Shown here one piece after another: positions 16,803 through 25,217 of a stretch of DNA of 64,000 nt. The position numbers were made by a program, and so were the translations under genes. The notes beneath the pieces are model-generated. The model had not been told where the DNA came from. It worked only from the letters and a program-made list of their open reading frames with translations, and made no database searches. Positions within the stretch are counted from its first letter, which is position 1. Each line of letters begins with the position of its first letter. This DNA is from Stenotrophomonas sp. UBA2124 (GTDB taxonomy: Bacteria > Pseudomonadota > Gammaproteobacteria > Xanthomonadales > Xanthomonadaceae), in assembly GCA_002329155.1 (NCBI GenBank), contig DCXY01000001.1, positions 109,547 to 173,546 on the forward strand, read 5' to 3'.

Positions 16803-17846
16803 TCACAGCTTCACCAGTTCAACGCGGCGATTGCGCGCCTTGCCTTCTTCGCTGCTGTTGTCGGCCACCGGCTGCGTATCGCCAAAACCGCTTGATTCAA
16901 GCCTTTTCCCATCAATCTTTGCGGCGGTCAGGAAGTCACGCACCGCTGCCGCGCGGCGCTGCGAGAGCTGCATGTTGTGCTGGGCATCCCCGGTATTGTC
17001 GGTATGGCCGTTGACCGAAAGTCGTAGATCGGGATTGTCGTTGAGCAGTGCGACCACCTGTTCAAGTTGAGGCCTGGATGCGGGCAGGATGTTCGCCTTG
17101 TCGGTGTCGAACTGCACCTGGATGGCCACCTTGCCGTCGGCATCGAGGGACTTCTTCAGTGCATCGGCGGGCTGCGCCTTGGCGGTGATTTCCACCGGTT
17201 TGGTTTCGGCCACCATCAGGCCGGAGCCATCGCCGCTCTTGGACAGATGCACCCAGATGTTGCGGTCGGCCTGGCGTATCACATACACATTGGCCGGCTC
17301 GTTGTAGATGTCACCCAGTGCATCCACGCGCTCGACGGCGGCTTTTGAGTCCTGGATTTCGGTGAGCGCGGCCTGCGGAATGTTGCCTTTGAATATCTCG
17401 CGGCCACCCAGGCTTTCCACCAGCGCCTGCACGTTGCGGGTCAGCTCCAGCTGCGAATACGGCTGGCCCTCTTGGGCGTTCACCGCGGTGCCATACACCT
17501 GGCCTTCCACCCATTCCACGCGGTCGCCGGTCCAGAACGGTACGCGCTCGAACTTGCTGGTGCTTGCCCGCTGCGCGCTGTAACCATCGGGCAGGCCGAT
17601 GTAGGGGAACTGGCCCAGCGATGCCGTGGAAACCGGGATGCTGTTGATATCGAAGACGGGTTTCGCATCCGCGGCGGGCGTGCCGGCAGTGTCGGCCGGT
17701 GGTGCACTCGCCGTTGCCGCTGGCTCGCTGCCGGCAGCGGCGGTTTGCTCTGGCGCGGGCGTGCGCTTGCAGGCCGCGCCCAGCAGCAGGGCTGCAACGG
17801 CGAGGGCAAGGGTGGTGTGCTTGGCGAGAGAGGAAGCGTGCTTCAT
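16803..17846 (-). CDS. OmpA-family lipoprotein upstream of the tad genes
   Basis: 347 residues. LAVAALLLGAAC is a lipobox signal with lipidation at the cysteine, followed by an Ala/Pro-rich linker. The middle part (VYGTAVNAQEGQPYSQLELT) resembles the DUF4892 region of outer-membrane proteins, and residues about 245-347 are an OmpA C-terminal domain (VQFDTDKANILPASRPQLEQ, NGHTDNTGDAQHN, RRNRVEL-like end) that binds peptidoglycan. It probably anchors the secretin or pilus base to the cell wall; it is separated from the pilin gene by 192 bp. Confidence 0.88.
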   Translation of the reverse strand: MKHASSLAKHTTLALAVAALLLGAACKRTPAPEQTAAAGSEPAATASAPPADTAGTPAADAKPVFDINSIPVSTASLGQFPYIGLPDGYSAQRASTSKFERVPFWTGDRVEWVEGQVYGTAVNAQEGQPYSQLELTRNVQALVESLGGREIFKGNIPQAALTEIQDSKAAVERVDALGDIYNEPANVYVIRQADRNIWVHLSKSGDGSGLMVAETKPVEITAKAQPADALKKSLDADGKVAIQVQFDTDKANILPASRPQLEQVVALLNDNPDLRLSVNGHTDNTGDAQHNMQLSQRRAAAVRDFLTAAKIDGKRLESSGFGDTQPVADNSSEEGKARNRRVELVKL

Positions 17847-18309
17847 GGTGTGCTCCGGACAGGGCTTGGTGGCCAGCCTGTCAGCAGGCCGGTGGAAGGA
17901 AGGTGTGGGGCGTGCACGGGCATCAGCGCAGGCTCAGGGGCTGCGCATCGGGCCAGTTCACGGGAAGGGGAATGCGCCGCGCGGCGCGCGTCGGCGGGGC
18001 TGCAGGCGGTTGCGCGCCCGCGTTGCCAGGCAGGGAGCCGGCGGCGGGCCGGTAGCCCGTATGCATTGCGTAGCCCGCATGCATTGCACTGTGTACGACG
18101 TGTACGACTTGAGTCATTCAATGGCCCGTCGACATGTGGTCAAGGAGCCCCCTGCCGGCGCAGCATAACAACACAACGCGCGCATCAGAAAGCGCGCCGC
18201 AGGGAAATGTTCAGCTGCGCTGCCGGTGTGGAATGCCTGTATGCATGCAAAGAAAAGGGCGGGCGCCTCGCGGCCCCGCCCTTCATGGGTGACTGCGCCG
18301 TTCAGCCGA
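17847..18309. other. Intergenic region with short tandem and palindromic repeats
   Basis: About 460 bp without a convincing gene between the OmpA-like lipoprotein and yadH, both on the minus strand. It holds a 14-bp palindrome GCGCCGCGCGGCGC (17974-17987), two adjacent 18-bp units of the form TAGCCCGYATGCATTGC (18053-18070 and 18071-18088), a tandem 9-mer GTGTACGAC twice (18091-18108), and the yadGH terminator. The promoter of the OmpA/tad unit should lie here, and the tandem motifs are candidate regulator sites. Confidence 0.5.
18246..18283 (-). terminator. Rho-independent terminator of yadGH
   Basis: On the minus strand the stem AAGGGCGGG/CCCGCCCTT (18255-18263 with 18275-18283) is followed by TTTTCTTTGC, 27 bp after the yadH stop. 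Confidence 0.85.
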
Positions 18310-19131
18310 TCAGCTGCGCAGGCCCACCCCACGCCGCAGCAGCCACAGTGACAGCGCGGTGAGCGCCACCACGAAGCCGAGCATCAGGCCGTAGGCCACC
18401 CACAGCGGTACGTCGCTGGTGCCCAGCAGGCCGTAGCGGAACGCATTGACCATGTAGAAGATCGGGTTGGTGTGCGTCAGCGCCTGCGCCCAGCCCGGCA
18501 GCAGCGTCACCGAATAGAACACGCCACCGAGATAGGTCAGCGGGGTCAGGATGAAGGTCGGCACGATGGCCACGTCATCGAACTTCTTGGCGTACACGGC
18601 ATTGATGAAACCGGCCAGCGAGAAGATGGTGGCGCCCAGCAGCACCGTGCTCAGGGTCACCAGCGGGTGCGGGATGCGCACGGGGGTGAAGAACATGGCG
18701 ATCAGCAGCACGATCACGCCCACCATCAGCCCGCGCAGCACGGCACCGGCCACGTAGCCGCCCAGGATCACCCAGTTCGGCATCGGGCTGACCAGCAGTT
18801 CCTCGATGTGGCGCCCGAACTTGGCGCCGAAGAACGAGGAGCTGATGTTGCCGTAGCTGTTCTGGATCACGCTCATCATCACCAGCCCCGGCACGATGAA
18901 CTGCATGTAGCTGTAGCCGCCCATGTTGCCGATCTTCGAGCCGATCAGGCCGCCGAAGATCAGGAAGTACAGGGTCATGGTGATGGCCGGCGGCACCAGC
19001 GTCTGCGCCCAGATGCGCAGGATGCGGCTGACTTCGCGGCGCACGATGGTGCCCAGCGCCACCCAGTTGCGGGCATTGTTGCTGGGGCCTGCGGTGGCAG
19101 GTGCGGTATCGCGGGTAATGGGCGCACTCAT
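18310..19131 (-). CDS. yadH: ABC-2 type transporter permease YadH
   Basis: 273 residues with six predicted membrane segments. The sequence closely follows E. coli YadH: WAQTLVPPAITMTLYFLIFG, FIVPGLVMMSVIQNSYGNI, SSSFFGAKFGRHIEELLVSP and TYLGGVFYSVTLLPGW, ending RRGVGLRS. It is the membrane half of the YadG/YadH ABC exporter; the substrate is unknown. Its ATG overlaps the yadG stop (ATGA). Confidence 0.93.
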   Translation of the reverse strand: MSAPITRDTAPATAGPSNNARNWVALGTIVRREVSRILRIWAQTLVPPAITMTLYFLIFGGLIGSKIGNMGGYSYMQFIVPGLVMMSVIQNSYGNISSSFFGAKFGRHIEELLVSPMPNWVILGGYVAGAVLRGLMVGVIVLLIAMFFTPVRIPHPLVTLSTVLLGATIFSLAGFINAVYAKKFDDVAIVPTFILTPLTYLGGVFYSVTLLPGWAQALTHTNPIFYMVNAFRYGLLGTSDVPLWVAYGLMLGFVVALTALSLWLLRRGVGLRS

Positions 19132-20108
19132 GCGGCGTTGTTCTCCAGGTTGCCGGTCAGGCGCACGAACAGCTCTTCCAGGCGGTTGCTCTTGGTGCGC
19201 ATGGAGCGCACGCGGATGCCGGCGGCGTTGAAGGCCTCGAACACACGGTTGAGGTCCATGGCGCGCGGCATGTCCAGGTCCAGCGTGTGCGCGTCGGTGG
19301 CCACCAGCGTGGCACCTTCGATGTATGGCAGCTGTGCAGGCAGTGCACCGTCGATGTCGAACAGGAAGCCTTCCACGTCAAGCTTGGCCAACAGGCCGCG
19401 CATCGGCCCCTGCTCGACAATGCGGCCATGGTTGATGATGGCCAGGTTGCGGCACAGCTGTTCAGCCTCTTCCAGATAGTGCGTGGTGAGGATGATGGTG
19501 GTGCCGGCGGCGTTGATCTGCTGCAGCGTCTTCCACATGTCGCGGCGGATCTCGATGTCCACGCCGGCGGTGGGCTCATCAAGGATCAGCAGGCGCGGGC
19601 GGGTCATCATGGCGCGGGCGATCATCAGCCGGCGCTTCATGCCGCCGGACAGCGTGCGGCTCATCATCTGCGCCTTGTCCCACAGGTGCGCGCGCTTGAG
19701 CTCCTCCTCGGCGCGCTGCTCGGCCTCGGCACGCGCGATGCCATAGAAGCCTGCGTAGTTGACCAGGATGTCGAAGGGCTTCTCGAACAGGTTGAAGTTG
19801 ATCTCCTGCGGCACCAGGCCGATCAGGCGCATGGTGGCGCTGCGTTCGCGCACCAGGTCGGTGCCGAACACCTCCACCTGGCCTTCGCTCAGGTTCACCA
19901 GCGAGGAGATGATGCCGATCATCGTGGACTTGCCGGCACCGTTGGGGCCGAGCAGGGCGAAGAAGTCGCCGGGCATCACTTCAAGCGAGACGCCCTTGAG
20001 CGCCTGTACGCCGTTGTCGTAGGTCTTGCGCAGGTCGCGGATGCGCAGCGCGGGCGCAGCGGGGGACGTTCGGGAATCCAATGCGGTTTGCCTTCGCGCC
20101 GGGTTCAC
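19128..20108 (-). CDS. yadG: ABC transporter ATP-binding protein YadG
   Basis: 326 residues as called from a GTG at 20108. Walker A GPNGAGKS, signature SGGMKRRLM, Walker B LLILDEPTAGVD and the H-loop TTHYLEEAE are all intact, and the long C-terminal part is the YadG type. The start is uncertain: the GTG has no ribosome-binding site, while a TTG at 20081 is preceded by GAAGG at good spacing and would give a protein starting LDSRTSPAAPALRIRDL. It energises the YadH permease. Confidence 0.92.
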   Translation of the reverse strand: MNPARRQTALDSRTSPAAPALRIRDLRKTYDNGVQALKGVSLEVMPGDFFALLGPNGAGKSTMIGIISSLVNLSEGQVEVFGTDLVRERSATMRLIGLVPQEINFNLFEKPFDILVNYAGFYGIARAEAEQRAEEELKRAHLWDKAQMMSRTLSGGMKRRLMIARAMMTRPRLLILDEPTAGVDIEIRRDMWKTLQQINAAGTTIILTTHYLEEAEQLCRNLAIINHGRIVEQGPMRGLLAKLDVEGFLFDIDGALPAQLPYIEGATLVATDAHTLDLDMPRAMDLNRVFEAFNAAGIRVRSMRTKSNRLEELFVRLTGNLENNAA

Positions 20109-20182
20109 GGCGCTGGGTGGGTGCAGGGCCGGTATTATAGGTGCCCCCCGCGGCCCCGGCCCGGTTACACACTGTTCTCCTA

Positions 20183-20932
20183 GTGCCTGTTCAATTTCCC
20201 CTAAAACTGGTTGGCCGCCACATGCTGGCGCCCAGCGTGGGCCACTACCAGTTCCTCCGCGATGACGGCCAACCGCTGGATTTCCAGCCGGGCCAGTTCA
20301 TCCAGGTTCATTTTGCCTACGCCGACGGCACCGCCACCAAGCGCAGTTATTCGCTGGCCACCATCCACGACCATGCGCTGGACGCGGGCGATGCGGTGGA
20401 AATAGCGGTCAGCTTCGTGCCCGGCGGCGCGGCCACCGCCCTGTTCGAGGGCCTGGCGATGGGCGACCACGTTACCGGCAGCGGCCCGTTCGGGCGCTTC
20501 TGCCTGCAGCCGGGCGACCACAACGGCCGCTACCTGCTGATCGCCACCGGCACCGGCGTCACCCCATACCGCTCCATGCTGCCGCTGCTGGGCAAGGCCA
20601 TCGCCGAGCGTGGCGTGGAAGTGGTGCTGCTGCAGGGCGCGCGCAGCCCTGCCGAACTGCTGTACAGCGAGGATTTCGAGGCGTTCGCCGCCGCCACGCC
20701 CGGTTTCCGCTACATGCCGTGCCTGTCGCGCGAGCTGCCTGAACAACCGCACCCGGACGTGCGCCAGGGCTATGTGCAGCAGCATCTGGCCGAACTGGCA
20801 CCGGACCCGGCGCGCGACATCGCCTACCTGTGCGGCAACCCGGACATGGTCGATGCCTGCGCCGAGGCGCTGAAGGCCGCCGGCCTGGGCATGCCGCAGA
20901 TACGCCGCGAAAAGTACGTCAGCAGCAAGTAG
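20183..20932 (+). CDS. Ferredoxin/flavodoxin-NADP reductase family oxidoreductase
   Basis: 249 residues from a GTG at 20183, chosen because the first beta strand of the FAD-binding barrel begins before the internal ATG at 20222. Motifs: FQPGQFIQVHF, KRSYSLATIHD (the RxYS FAD-binding motif), GPFGRFCL, the NADP-binding GTGVTPYRSMLP and the C-terminal CGNPDMVDACAEAL. Members move electrons between NADPH and ferredoxin or flavodoxin, or serve as reductase components. It is divergent from yadG and followed by its own terminator. Confidence 0.88.
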   Translation: MPVQFPLKLVGRHMLAPSVGHYQFLRDDGQPLDFQPGQFIQVHFAYADGTATKRSYSLATIHDHALDAGDAVEIAVSFVPGGAATALFEGLAMGDHVTGSGPFGRFCLQPGDHNGRYLLIATGTGVTPYRSMLPLLGKAIAERGVEVVLLQGARSPAELLYSEDFEAFAAATPGFRYMPCLSRELPEQPHPDVRQGYVQQHLAELAPDPARDIAYLCGNPDMVDACAEALKAAGLGMPQIRREKYVSSK

Positions 20933-20940
20933 CTGGAAGC

Positions 20941-20964
20941 GCGCGGTGCCGATGGGCACCGCGC
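20941..20964 (+). terminator. Hairpin terminator of the reductase gene
   Basis: GCGCGGTGCC and GGCACCGCGC form a perfect 10-bp stem around a 4-base loop, 8 bp after the stop codon, followed by a weak T-rich stretch (TGTTTCCATT). Confidence 0.75.
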
Positions 20965-21320
20965 CATGGCTGTTTCCATTGAAGCCGGCGCGGGCAGGTG
21001 CAGCGCGCCTGCGGAATACCCGTGCGTGAGTGCGCAGCCATGCATGCGCGCTGCAGATTGGCTGCCCGTGTGCCATTCAATTGCCGTATGTGGCGTGCAT
21101 GATGAAGCATGCATGAGGGTATGAGGCATGGTGATGCGGCGTATTGCGATAGCGGCACGGACTTGGCGGCACTCATCGCGTTAGTCTGTATTTCTCTGTG
21201 CGAGAACTCCGCTTCACTGGTGGGAAAAGTAGGGAAGGGCCGACAAGCTGCTCTTGGAAATCCCATGAAAATGGAGTCGAAGAACGCCAGAGGAGTTGTC
21301 CCTGGTAGCCGGAGCCCCCC
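20965..21320. other. Intergenic region before the REC-EAL gene
   Basis: About 355 bp with no convincing gene. It contains several overlapping GCATGCATG-type words (21038-21116) and a short AT-rich zone near 21180-21280 that is a plausible promoter for the downstream gene. No clear hairpin or operator was identified. Confidence 0.4.
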
Positions 21321-22577
21321 ATGAATGTCGTTATCTACCCGCCCTCGTCGCTGGCTGGCATGCCAATGGTCAACGAGGCGCTGGTAGTGGATGCGGACCC
21401 CCGCCACCTGAGCAACGTGGTGCGGGTGCTGAGCCCGCATATGCAGGTCACCGGGCTGCAGCAGGGGCGCCAGGCCATGGAGGCGCTGCAGTCACGCAGC
21501 TGGGGCATGGTGTTCGTTGACCTGGACCTGGCCGACATCACCGGCATGCAGCTGATCGACCAGCTGGCCCGCAGCCAAGACCGCGCCGGTCTGGTGATAA
21601 TGAGCAGCCAGCCCAGCCGGCTGTTGCATGCGGCAGCCGGGCACGCCATCGGCCGTGGCCTGAACGTGGTGGCGGCGGTGCGCAAACCGCTGGGCGTGCA
21701 GTTCATGGGCGAGGTGCTTGATGAGCTGGCGGCGATGCGCTCGCAGCGTGATGCCAGGCTGCCGGCCATGGCTTCGCCGGCCACCCGCTTCAGTGCGCAT
21801 GAGCTGCGCGCGGCGCTGGACTGGCAGCAGATCCGCCCGTATTTCCAGCCCCAGCACGATGTGGTGACCGGTGCGCTGCGCGGCGCCGAAGTACTCGCGC
21901 GCTGGCACCACCCCGATGGCCGCATGCTGTCACCGCCGGTGTTCCTGCCGGCGTTCGAGCGCGAGGGAATGGCAGGCTGTTTCACCGCCTACATGCTGGG
22001 CAGCGCGTTTGAGCTGCTGAGCCGCGAGGAGCGCGACAGCCACCGGCAGCTTGCGGTGAACGTGCCGGCCACGGTGGCCGGTTCGGTGCAGTGGGCGCAG
22101 GGCATCAGCGAGCAGGCCGGCAGGGCCGGCATCGACCCGGGCCGGCTGATCATCGAGATCACCGAGGACGGTGGCCCCGGTTGCGACCTGGCGCTGTCCG
22201 GTGCGGTCACCCAGCTGCGCCTGCGCGGCTTCCACTGCGCGATAGACGATTTCGGCAGCGGCGACTCCTCGCTGGACCGGCTGATGGCCGTGCCCTTCAA
22301 CGAGATCAAGATCAACCGCAGCATGGTGCTGCAGGCGCGCGAGCACATGCACGCACGCAGCCTGCTGGCCAGCATCATCGCCATGGGCCGGCAGCTGGTG
22401 GCCACGGTGGTGGCCGAGGGCATCGAGGAGCAGAGCGACCTGCGCATGATCCGCGACCTGGGCTGCCACGTGAGCCAGGGCTACCTGCACGGCCGCGCCA
22501 TGTCGCGCGGCGCCTATGTGCGCTATGCACAGCGTTGCGACCGGGTGCAGCGGGCACAGGCCCTGCCGGCGCTGTAA
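21321..22577 (+). CDS. Response regulator with EAL phosphodiesterase domain
   Basis: 418 residues. Residues about 18-135 form a receiver domain (LVVDADPRH, phospho-acceptor Asp in FVDLDLADITG, Lys in AAVRKPLG). Residues about 155-405 form an EAL domain in which the signature reads EVLARW; the other catalytic or metal-binding positions look intact (NVPATV, IEITED, IDDFGSGDSS, KINRS, AEGIEE, SQGYLHG). It should hydrolyse cyclic di-GMP under control of a sensor kinase. No partner kinase lies next to it; the hybrid kinase at 46325 is far away. The stop codon falls inside the left arm of a long inverted repeat. Confidence 0.9.
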   Translation: MNVVIYPPSSLAGMPMVNEALVVDADPRHLSNVVRVLSPHMQVTGLQQGRQAMEALQSRSWGMVFVDLDLADITGMQLIDQLARSQDRAGLVIMSSQPSRLLHAAAGHAIGRGLNVVAAVRKPLGVQFMGEVLDELAAMRSQRDARLPAMASPATRFSAHELRAALDWQQIRPYFQPQHDVVTGALRGAEVLARWHHPDGRMLSPPVFLPAFEREGMAGCFTAYMLGSAFELLSREERDSHRQLAVNVPATVAGSVQWAQGISEQAGRAGIDPGRLIIEITEDGGPGCDLALSGAVTQLRLRGFHCAIDDFGSGDSSLDRLMAVPFNEIKINRSMVLQAREHMHARSLLASIIAMGRQLVATVVAEGIEEQSDLRMIRDLGCHVSQGYLHGRAMSRGAYVRYAQRCDRVQRAQALPAL

Positions 22578-22632
22578 AGGACGCTTGACAAGCGCGAACG
22601 GGCTCGCGCAGGATGTGTCAAGCGTCCTTTAC
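22574..22632. promoter_or_regulatory. 17-bp perfect inverted repeat, likely operator/promoter
   Basis: GTAAAGGACGCTTGACA (22574-22590) is repeated in perfect inverted form at 22616-22632. The 25-base interval contains a second short stem (GCGCGA/TCGCGC). The left arm ends in TTGACA, a consensus -35 hexamer, and a weak -10 (CAGGAT) follows 18 bases later; the right arm ends one base before AGGAG, the ribosome-binding site of the next gene. The layout suits an operator bound by the Xre-type regulator encoded third in this operon, and the structure could also end transcription of the EAL gene. Confidence 0.7.
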
Positions 22633-22643
22633 AGGAGTCGGCC

Positions 22644-22805
22644 ATGAACAAAGCTAGCAGACCGCACATCCACGGGGCGGTGTTCCTAGGCGTCGGTGCG
22701 TCCTTTCTGGCATTGGGCATGCTGCCGGCCACCCGCCCCATGCTCGGCGCGGGCCTGGCCTTCCTGGTGCTGGGCATCGTGTTCCTGGCCCGGGGGCGGC
22801 AATGA
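22644..22805 (+). CDS. Small two-helix membrane protein
   Basis: 53 residues, starting MNKASRPHIHGAVFLG after AGGAG at 7 bases. Two hydrophobic segments (GAVFLGVGASFLALGML and AGLAFLVLGIVFL) separated by a short loop predict a membrane hairpin. The stop overlaps the next ATG (ATGA), so the gene is translationally coupled to the 194-residue membrane protein. No family was recognised. Confidence 0.8.
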   Translation: MNKASRPHIHGAVFLGVGASFLALGMLPATRPMLGAGLAFLVLGIVFLARGRQ

Positions 22806-23386
22806 GCCGCAGCCGCACCGTGCTGTGGCTGCTGTTGGCCGGCGCACTGCTGCTGGTTGCCGCTGCGGCGGTGTACCACGGCATGGATTTCGACGGCAGC
22901 CGGCATTTCTCCGGCGTGCTGGCCGGTGTCGGTGCGGGCCTGTGGATCGGTGCCGGCCTGCGCCGCCTGATGCCCGAGGACTGCGACGGCGACCGCCCGG
23001 CACTGCGCCGCCGCTATAACCGTGAACTGCTGCTGGCGATGGCCGCGTACGCGCTGCTGCTGGTGCTGTCCATTAGCCTGCTCCGGCATGTGCAGGGCAC
23101 TGGCCTGCGTGCGCTGTTGGCGCTGCTGCCGGTGCCGCCGATCGTCTTCGTGCTGCGCGCGATGATCCGCTACATCCGCGATGCCGATGAGCTGCAGCAG
23201 CGCATCGAGCTGGAGGCGGTCAGCTCAGCCACCGCCATTGTCTCGCTGCTCTACCTCACCGGCGGCTTTCTGCAGACAGCCAAGGTCATCGATGTGCCCT
23301 CGGCGGCGGCGATGATCTGGGTGTTCCCGCTGGTCAGCCTGTCTTACGGTCTTGCCAAGGCCGTGGTCGTGCGACGCTACCGCTGA
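22802..23386 (+). CDS. Multi-spanning membrane protein of unknown function
   Basis: 194 residues with four to five predicted membrane segments (VLWLLLAGALLLVAAAAV, GVLAGVGAGLWIGAGL, LLLAMAAYALLLVLSISL, ALLALLPVPPIVFVL and SAAAMIWVFPLVSLSYGL). The segment RYIRDADELQQRIELEA between helices is a pattern I associate with small membrane proteins that travel with a compact Xre regulator. Function is unknown. It is the middle gene of a three-gene operon. Confidence 0.8.
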   Translation: MSRSRTVLWLLLAGALLLVAAAAVYHGMDFDGSRHFSGVLAGVGAGLWIGAGLRRLMPEDCDGDRPALRRRYNRELLLAMAAYALLLVLSISLLRHVQGTGLRALLALLPVPPIVFVLRAMIRYIRDADELQQRIELEAVSSATAIVSLLYLTGGFLQTAKVIDVPSAAAMIWVFPLVSLSYGLAKAVVVRRYR

Positions 23387-23396
23387 GCGCACGGGC

Positions 23397-23594
23397 ATGG
23401 ACAACCGCCTGCGCGAACTGCGCGAAGCACGGGGCTGGTCGCAGGGGGAGCTGGCCGAACGGCTGGAGGTCTCCCGGCAGACGGTCAACGCGCTGGAAAC
23501 CGGCAAGTACGATCCCAGCCTGCCGTTGGCATTCCGCATTGCCCGCCTGTTCGGGGAGCAGATCGAGGCGATCTTCTTCCCCGGTGTCACATAG
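23397..23594 (+). CDS. Small Xre-family HTH transcriptional regulator
   Basis: 65 residues, essentially one helix-turn-helix domain: RLRELREARGWSQGELAERL, recognition helix SRQTVNALETGKY, then PSLPLAFRIARLFGEQIEAI. It resembles the compact YozG-type regulators. It lies 10 bp after the membrane protein gene. Given the perfect inverted repeat before the operon, autoregulation is the simplest model. Confidence 0.9.
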   Translation: MDNRLRELREARGWSQGELAERLEVSRQTVNALETGKYDPSLPLAFRIARLFGEQIEAIFFPGVT

Positions 23595-23666
23595 TCACTG
23601 CTGCTGCGTCTTGTGCTGCACCAGATGTTTTTCTGTTCCTTCCTTCAACCACGAGGGGCCGTTCCG

Positions 23667-25187
23667 ATGATGTCCCGCACCATCCGCACCACTGTCCTTG
23701 GCATGGCCACCGCGGTGGGCCTGCTTGGCTGCAGTGCCCCGCAGCCACCGGCGCCCGGCAAGGCCGCCACACCGCCCACCACCAGTGGCAAAGGCATGAC
23801 CCTGGGCACGCTGGCGTTCGAGCCCTGCAGCCTCAGCTCGCCGTATGCCCGCAACAACCTGGAAGCCCAGTGCACCACGCTGGAGGTGCCCGAGGACCGG
23901 ACCAACCCCCAGGGCCGAAGGATCGCTCTGAACATCGCCTGGCTGGCGCCGGAGAAGGAAGGCGAGGTGAAGCCTGACCCGGTGTTCTTCCTTGCCGGTG
24001 GCCCCGGGCAGTCGGCGGTGGATACCTACCCGCAGCTGGACCCGGCCTTCGCCAAGCTGCGCAAGCAGCGCAATGTGATTCTGGTGGACCAGCGCGGTAC
24101 CGGCGATTCCAACCTGCTGGCCTGCGAACCCACCAGCGACGAGGACACCTCGGCTGAGGCCATGCGTGCCGCGGCCGCAGCCTGCGCCAGCACGCTGTCC
24201 ACCCGTGCCGACCTGCGCCACTACACCACCACCGACGCGGTGGCCGACCTGGACGCGGTGCGCCAGGCCATTGGCGCCGAGCAGATCAACCTGGTGGGCG
24301 TGAGCTACGGCACCCGCGTGGCCCAGCAGTACGCCATGCGCCACCCGCAGCGCACGCGCAGCATCGTGCTCGACTCGGTGGTGCCCAACAGCCTGCAGCT
24401 GGGCAACATCTTCGCGCGCAACCTGGACGATGCACTGGCCAAGCAGTTCGCACAGTGCACCAGCACGCCTTCCTGCAGGCAGGCGCTGGGCGACCCGCGT
24501 GCCGAACTTGACGGCCTGCTGGCCACGCTGCGCGCGCAGCCGGTGACGGTGCGCTACCGCGATGCCACCACCGGCGAACAGCGCGAAGGCGTGCTGCGTG
24601 CTGAAACCCTGGCCGGGCTGGTGCGCATGTATGCCTACATGCCGGCCGCCGCCGCGCTGCTGCCCAAGCTGATCCACGAAGCGGCCAATGGCCGCTACGA
24701 GAACCTGATGGCGCTGGCGCAGATGATGCAGGGCGAGATGAGCGACAGCATGGCCATGGGCATGCAGCTGTCGGTGATCTGCAGCGAGGACTCCGAAGGC
24801 ATGGTGGCCAATGCTGCAGACGCAGGCACCGTGCTGGGCAACCAGATGGCGCAGGGGCTGGCCGCCATGTGCGAGGCCTGGCCCAAGGGCAAGGCACCCG
24901 CCGATTTCCACCAGCCGCTGGCCACCCAGGTGCCGGCACTGGTGCTGGAGGGCGAGTTCGACCCGGTCACGCCACCGCGCTACGGCGAGGAAGTGGTCAA
25001 GCACCTGCCCAACGGCCGCCTGTTCGTGCTGCGTGGCCAGGGCCACAACGTGATCGGCGCCGGCTGCATGCCCAAGCTGTTCACCGAGTTCATGGACACG
25101 CCCGATGCCAGGGCGCTCGATGCCAGCTGCCTGGAAAAGATCAACTACGTGCCGCCGTTCACCAGCTTCAATGGCTGGGAACCGTGA
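23667..25187 (+). CDS. Lipoprotein alpha/beta-hydrolase (TAP-like peptidase/esterase)
   Basis: 506 residues from the first of two adjacent ATGs. TAVGLLGC-S is a lipobox. The hydrolase fold shows FFLAGGPGQSAVDTYPQLD (oxyanion HGGP-type region), VDQRGTGDSNLL, the nucleophile elbow GVSYGTR, and a C-terminal domain (LVLEGEFDPVTPPRYGEEV, GQGHNVI) carrying the Asp and His of the triad, as in TAP-like and proline-iminopeptidase-related secreted enzymes. It probably cleaves short peptides or esters in the periplasm. It precedes the natAB-type genes by 30 bp and may be cotranscribed with them. Confidence 0.88.
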   Translation: MMSRTIRTTVLGMATAVGLLGCSAPQPPAPGKAATPPTTSGKGMTLGTLAFEPCSLSSPYARNNLEAQCTTLEVPEDRTNPQGRRIALNIAWLAPEKEGEVKPDPVFFLAGGPGQSAVDTYPQLDPAFAKLRKQRNVILVDQRGTGDSNLLACEPTSDEDTSAEAMRAAAAACASTLSTRADLRHYTTTDAVADLDAVRQAIGAEQINLVGVSYGTRVAQQYAMRHPQRTRSIVLDSVVPNSLQLGNIFARNLDDALAKQFAQCTSTPSCRQALGDPRAELDGLLATLRAQPVTVRYRDATTGEQREGVLRAETLAGLVRMYAYMPAAAALLPKLIHEAANGRYENLMALAQMMQGEMSDSMAMGMQLSVICSEDSEGMVANAADAGTVLGNQMAQGLAAMCEAWPKGKAPADFHQPLATQVPALVLEGEFDPVTPPRYGEEVVKHLPNGRLFVLRGQGHNVIGAGCMPKLFTEFMDTPDARALDASCLEKINYVPPFTSFNGWEP

Positions 25188-25217
25188 CCGCCACGCACAC
25201 CTGAGGAACCTGCTTCC

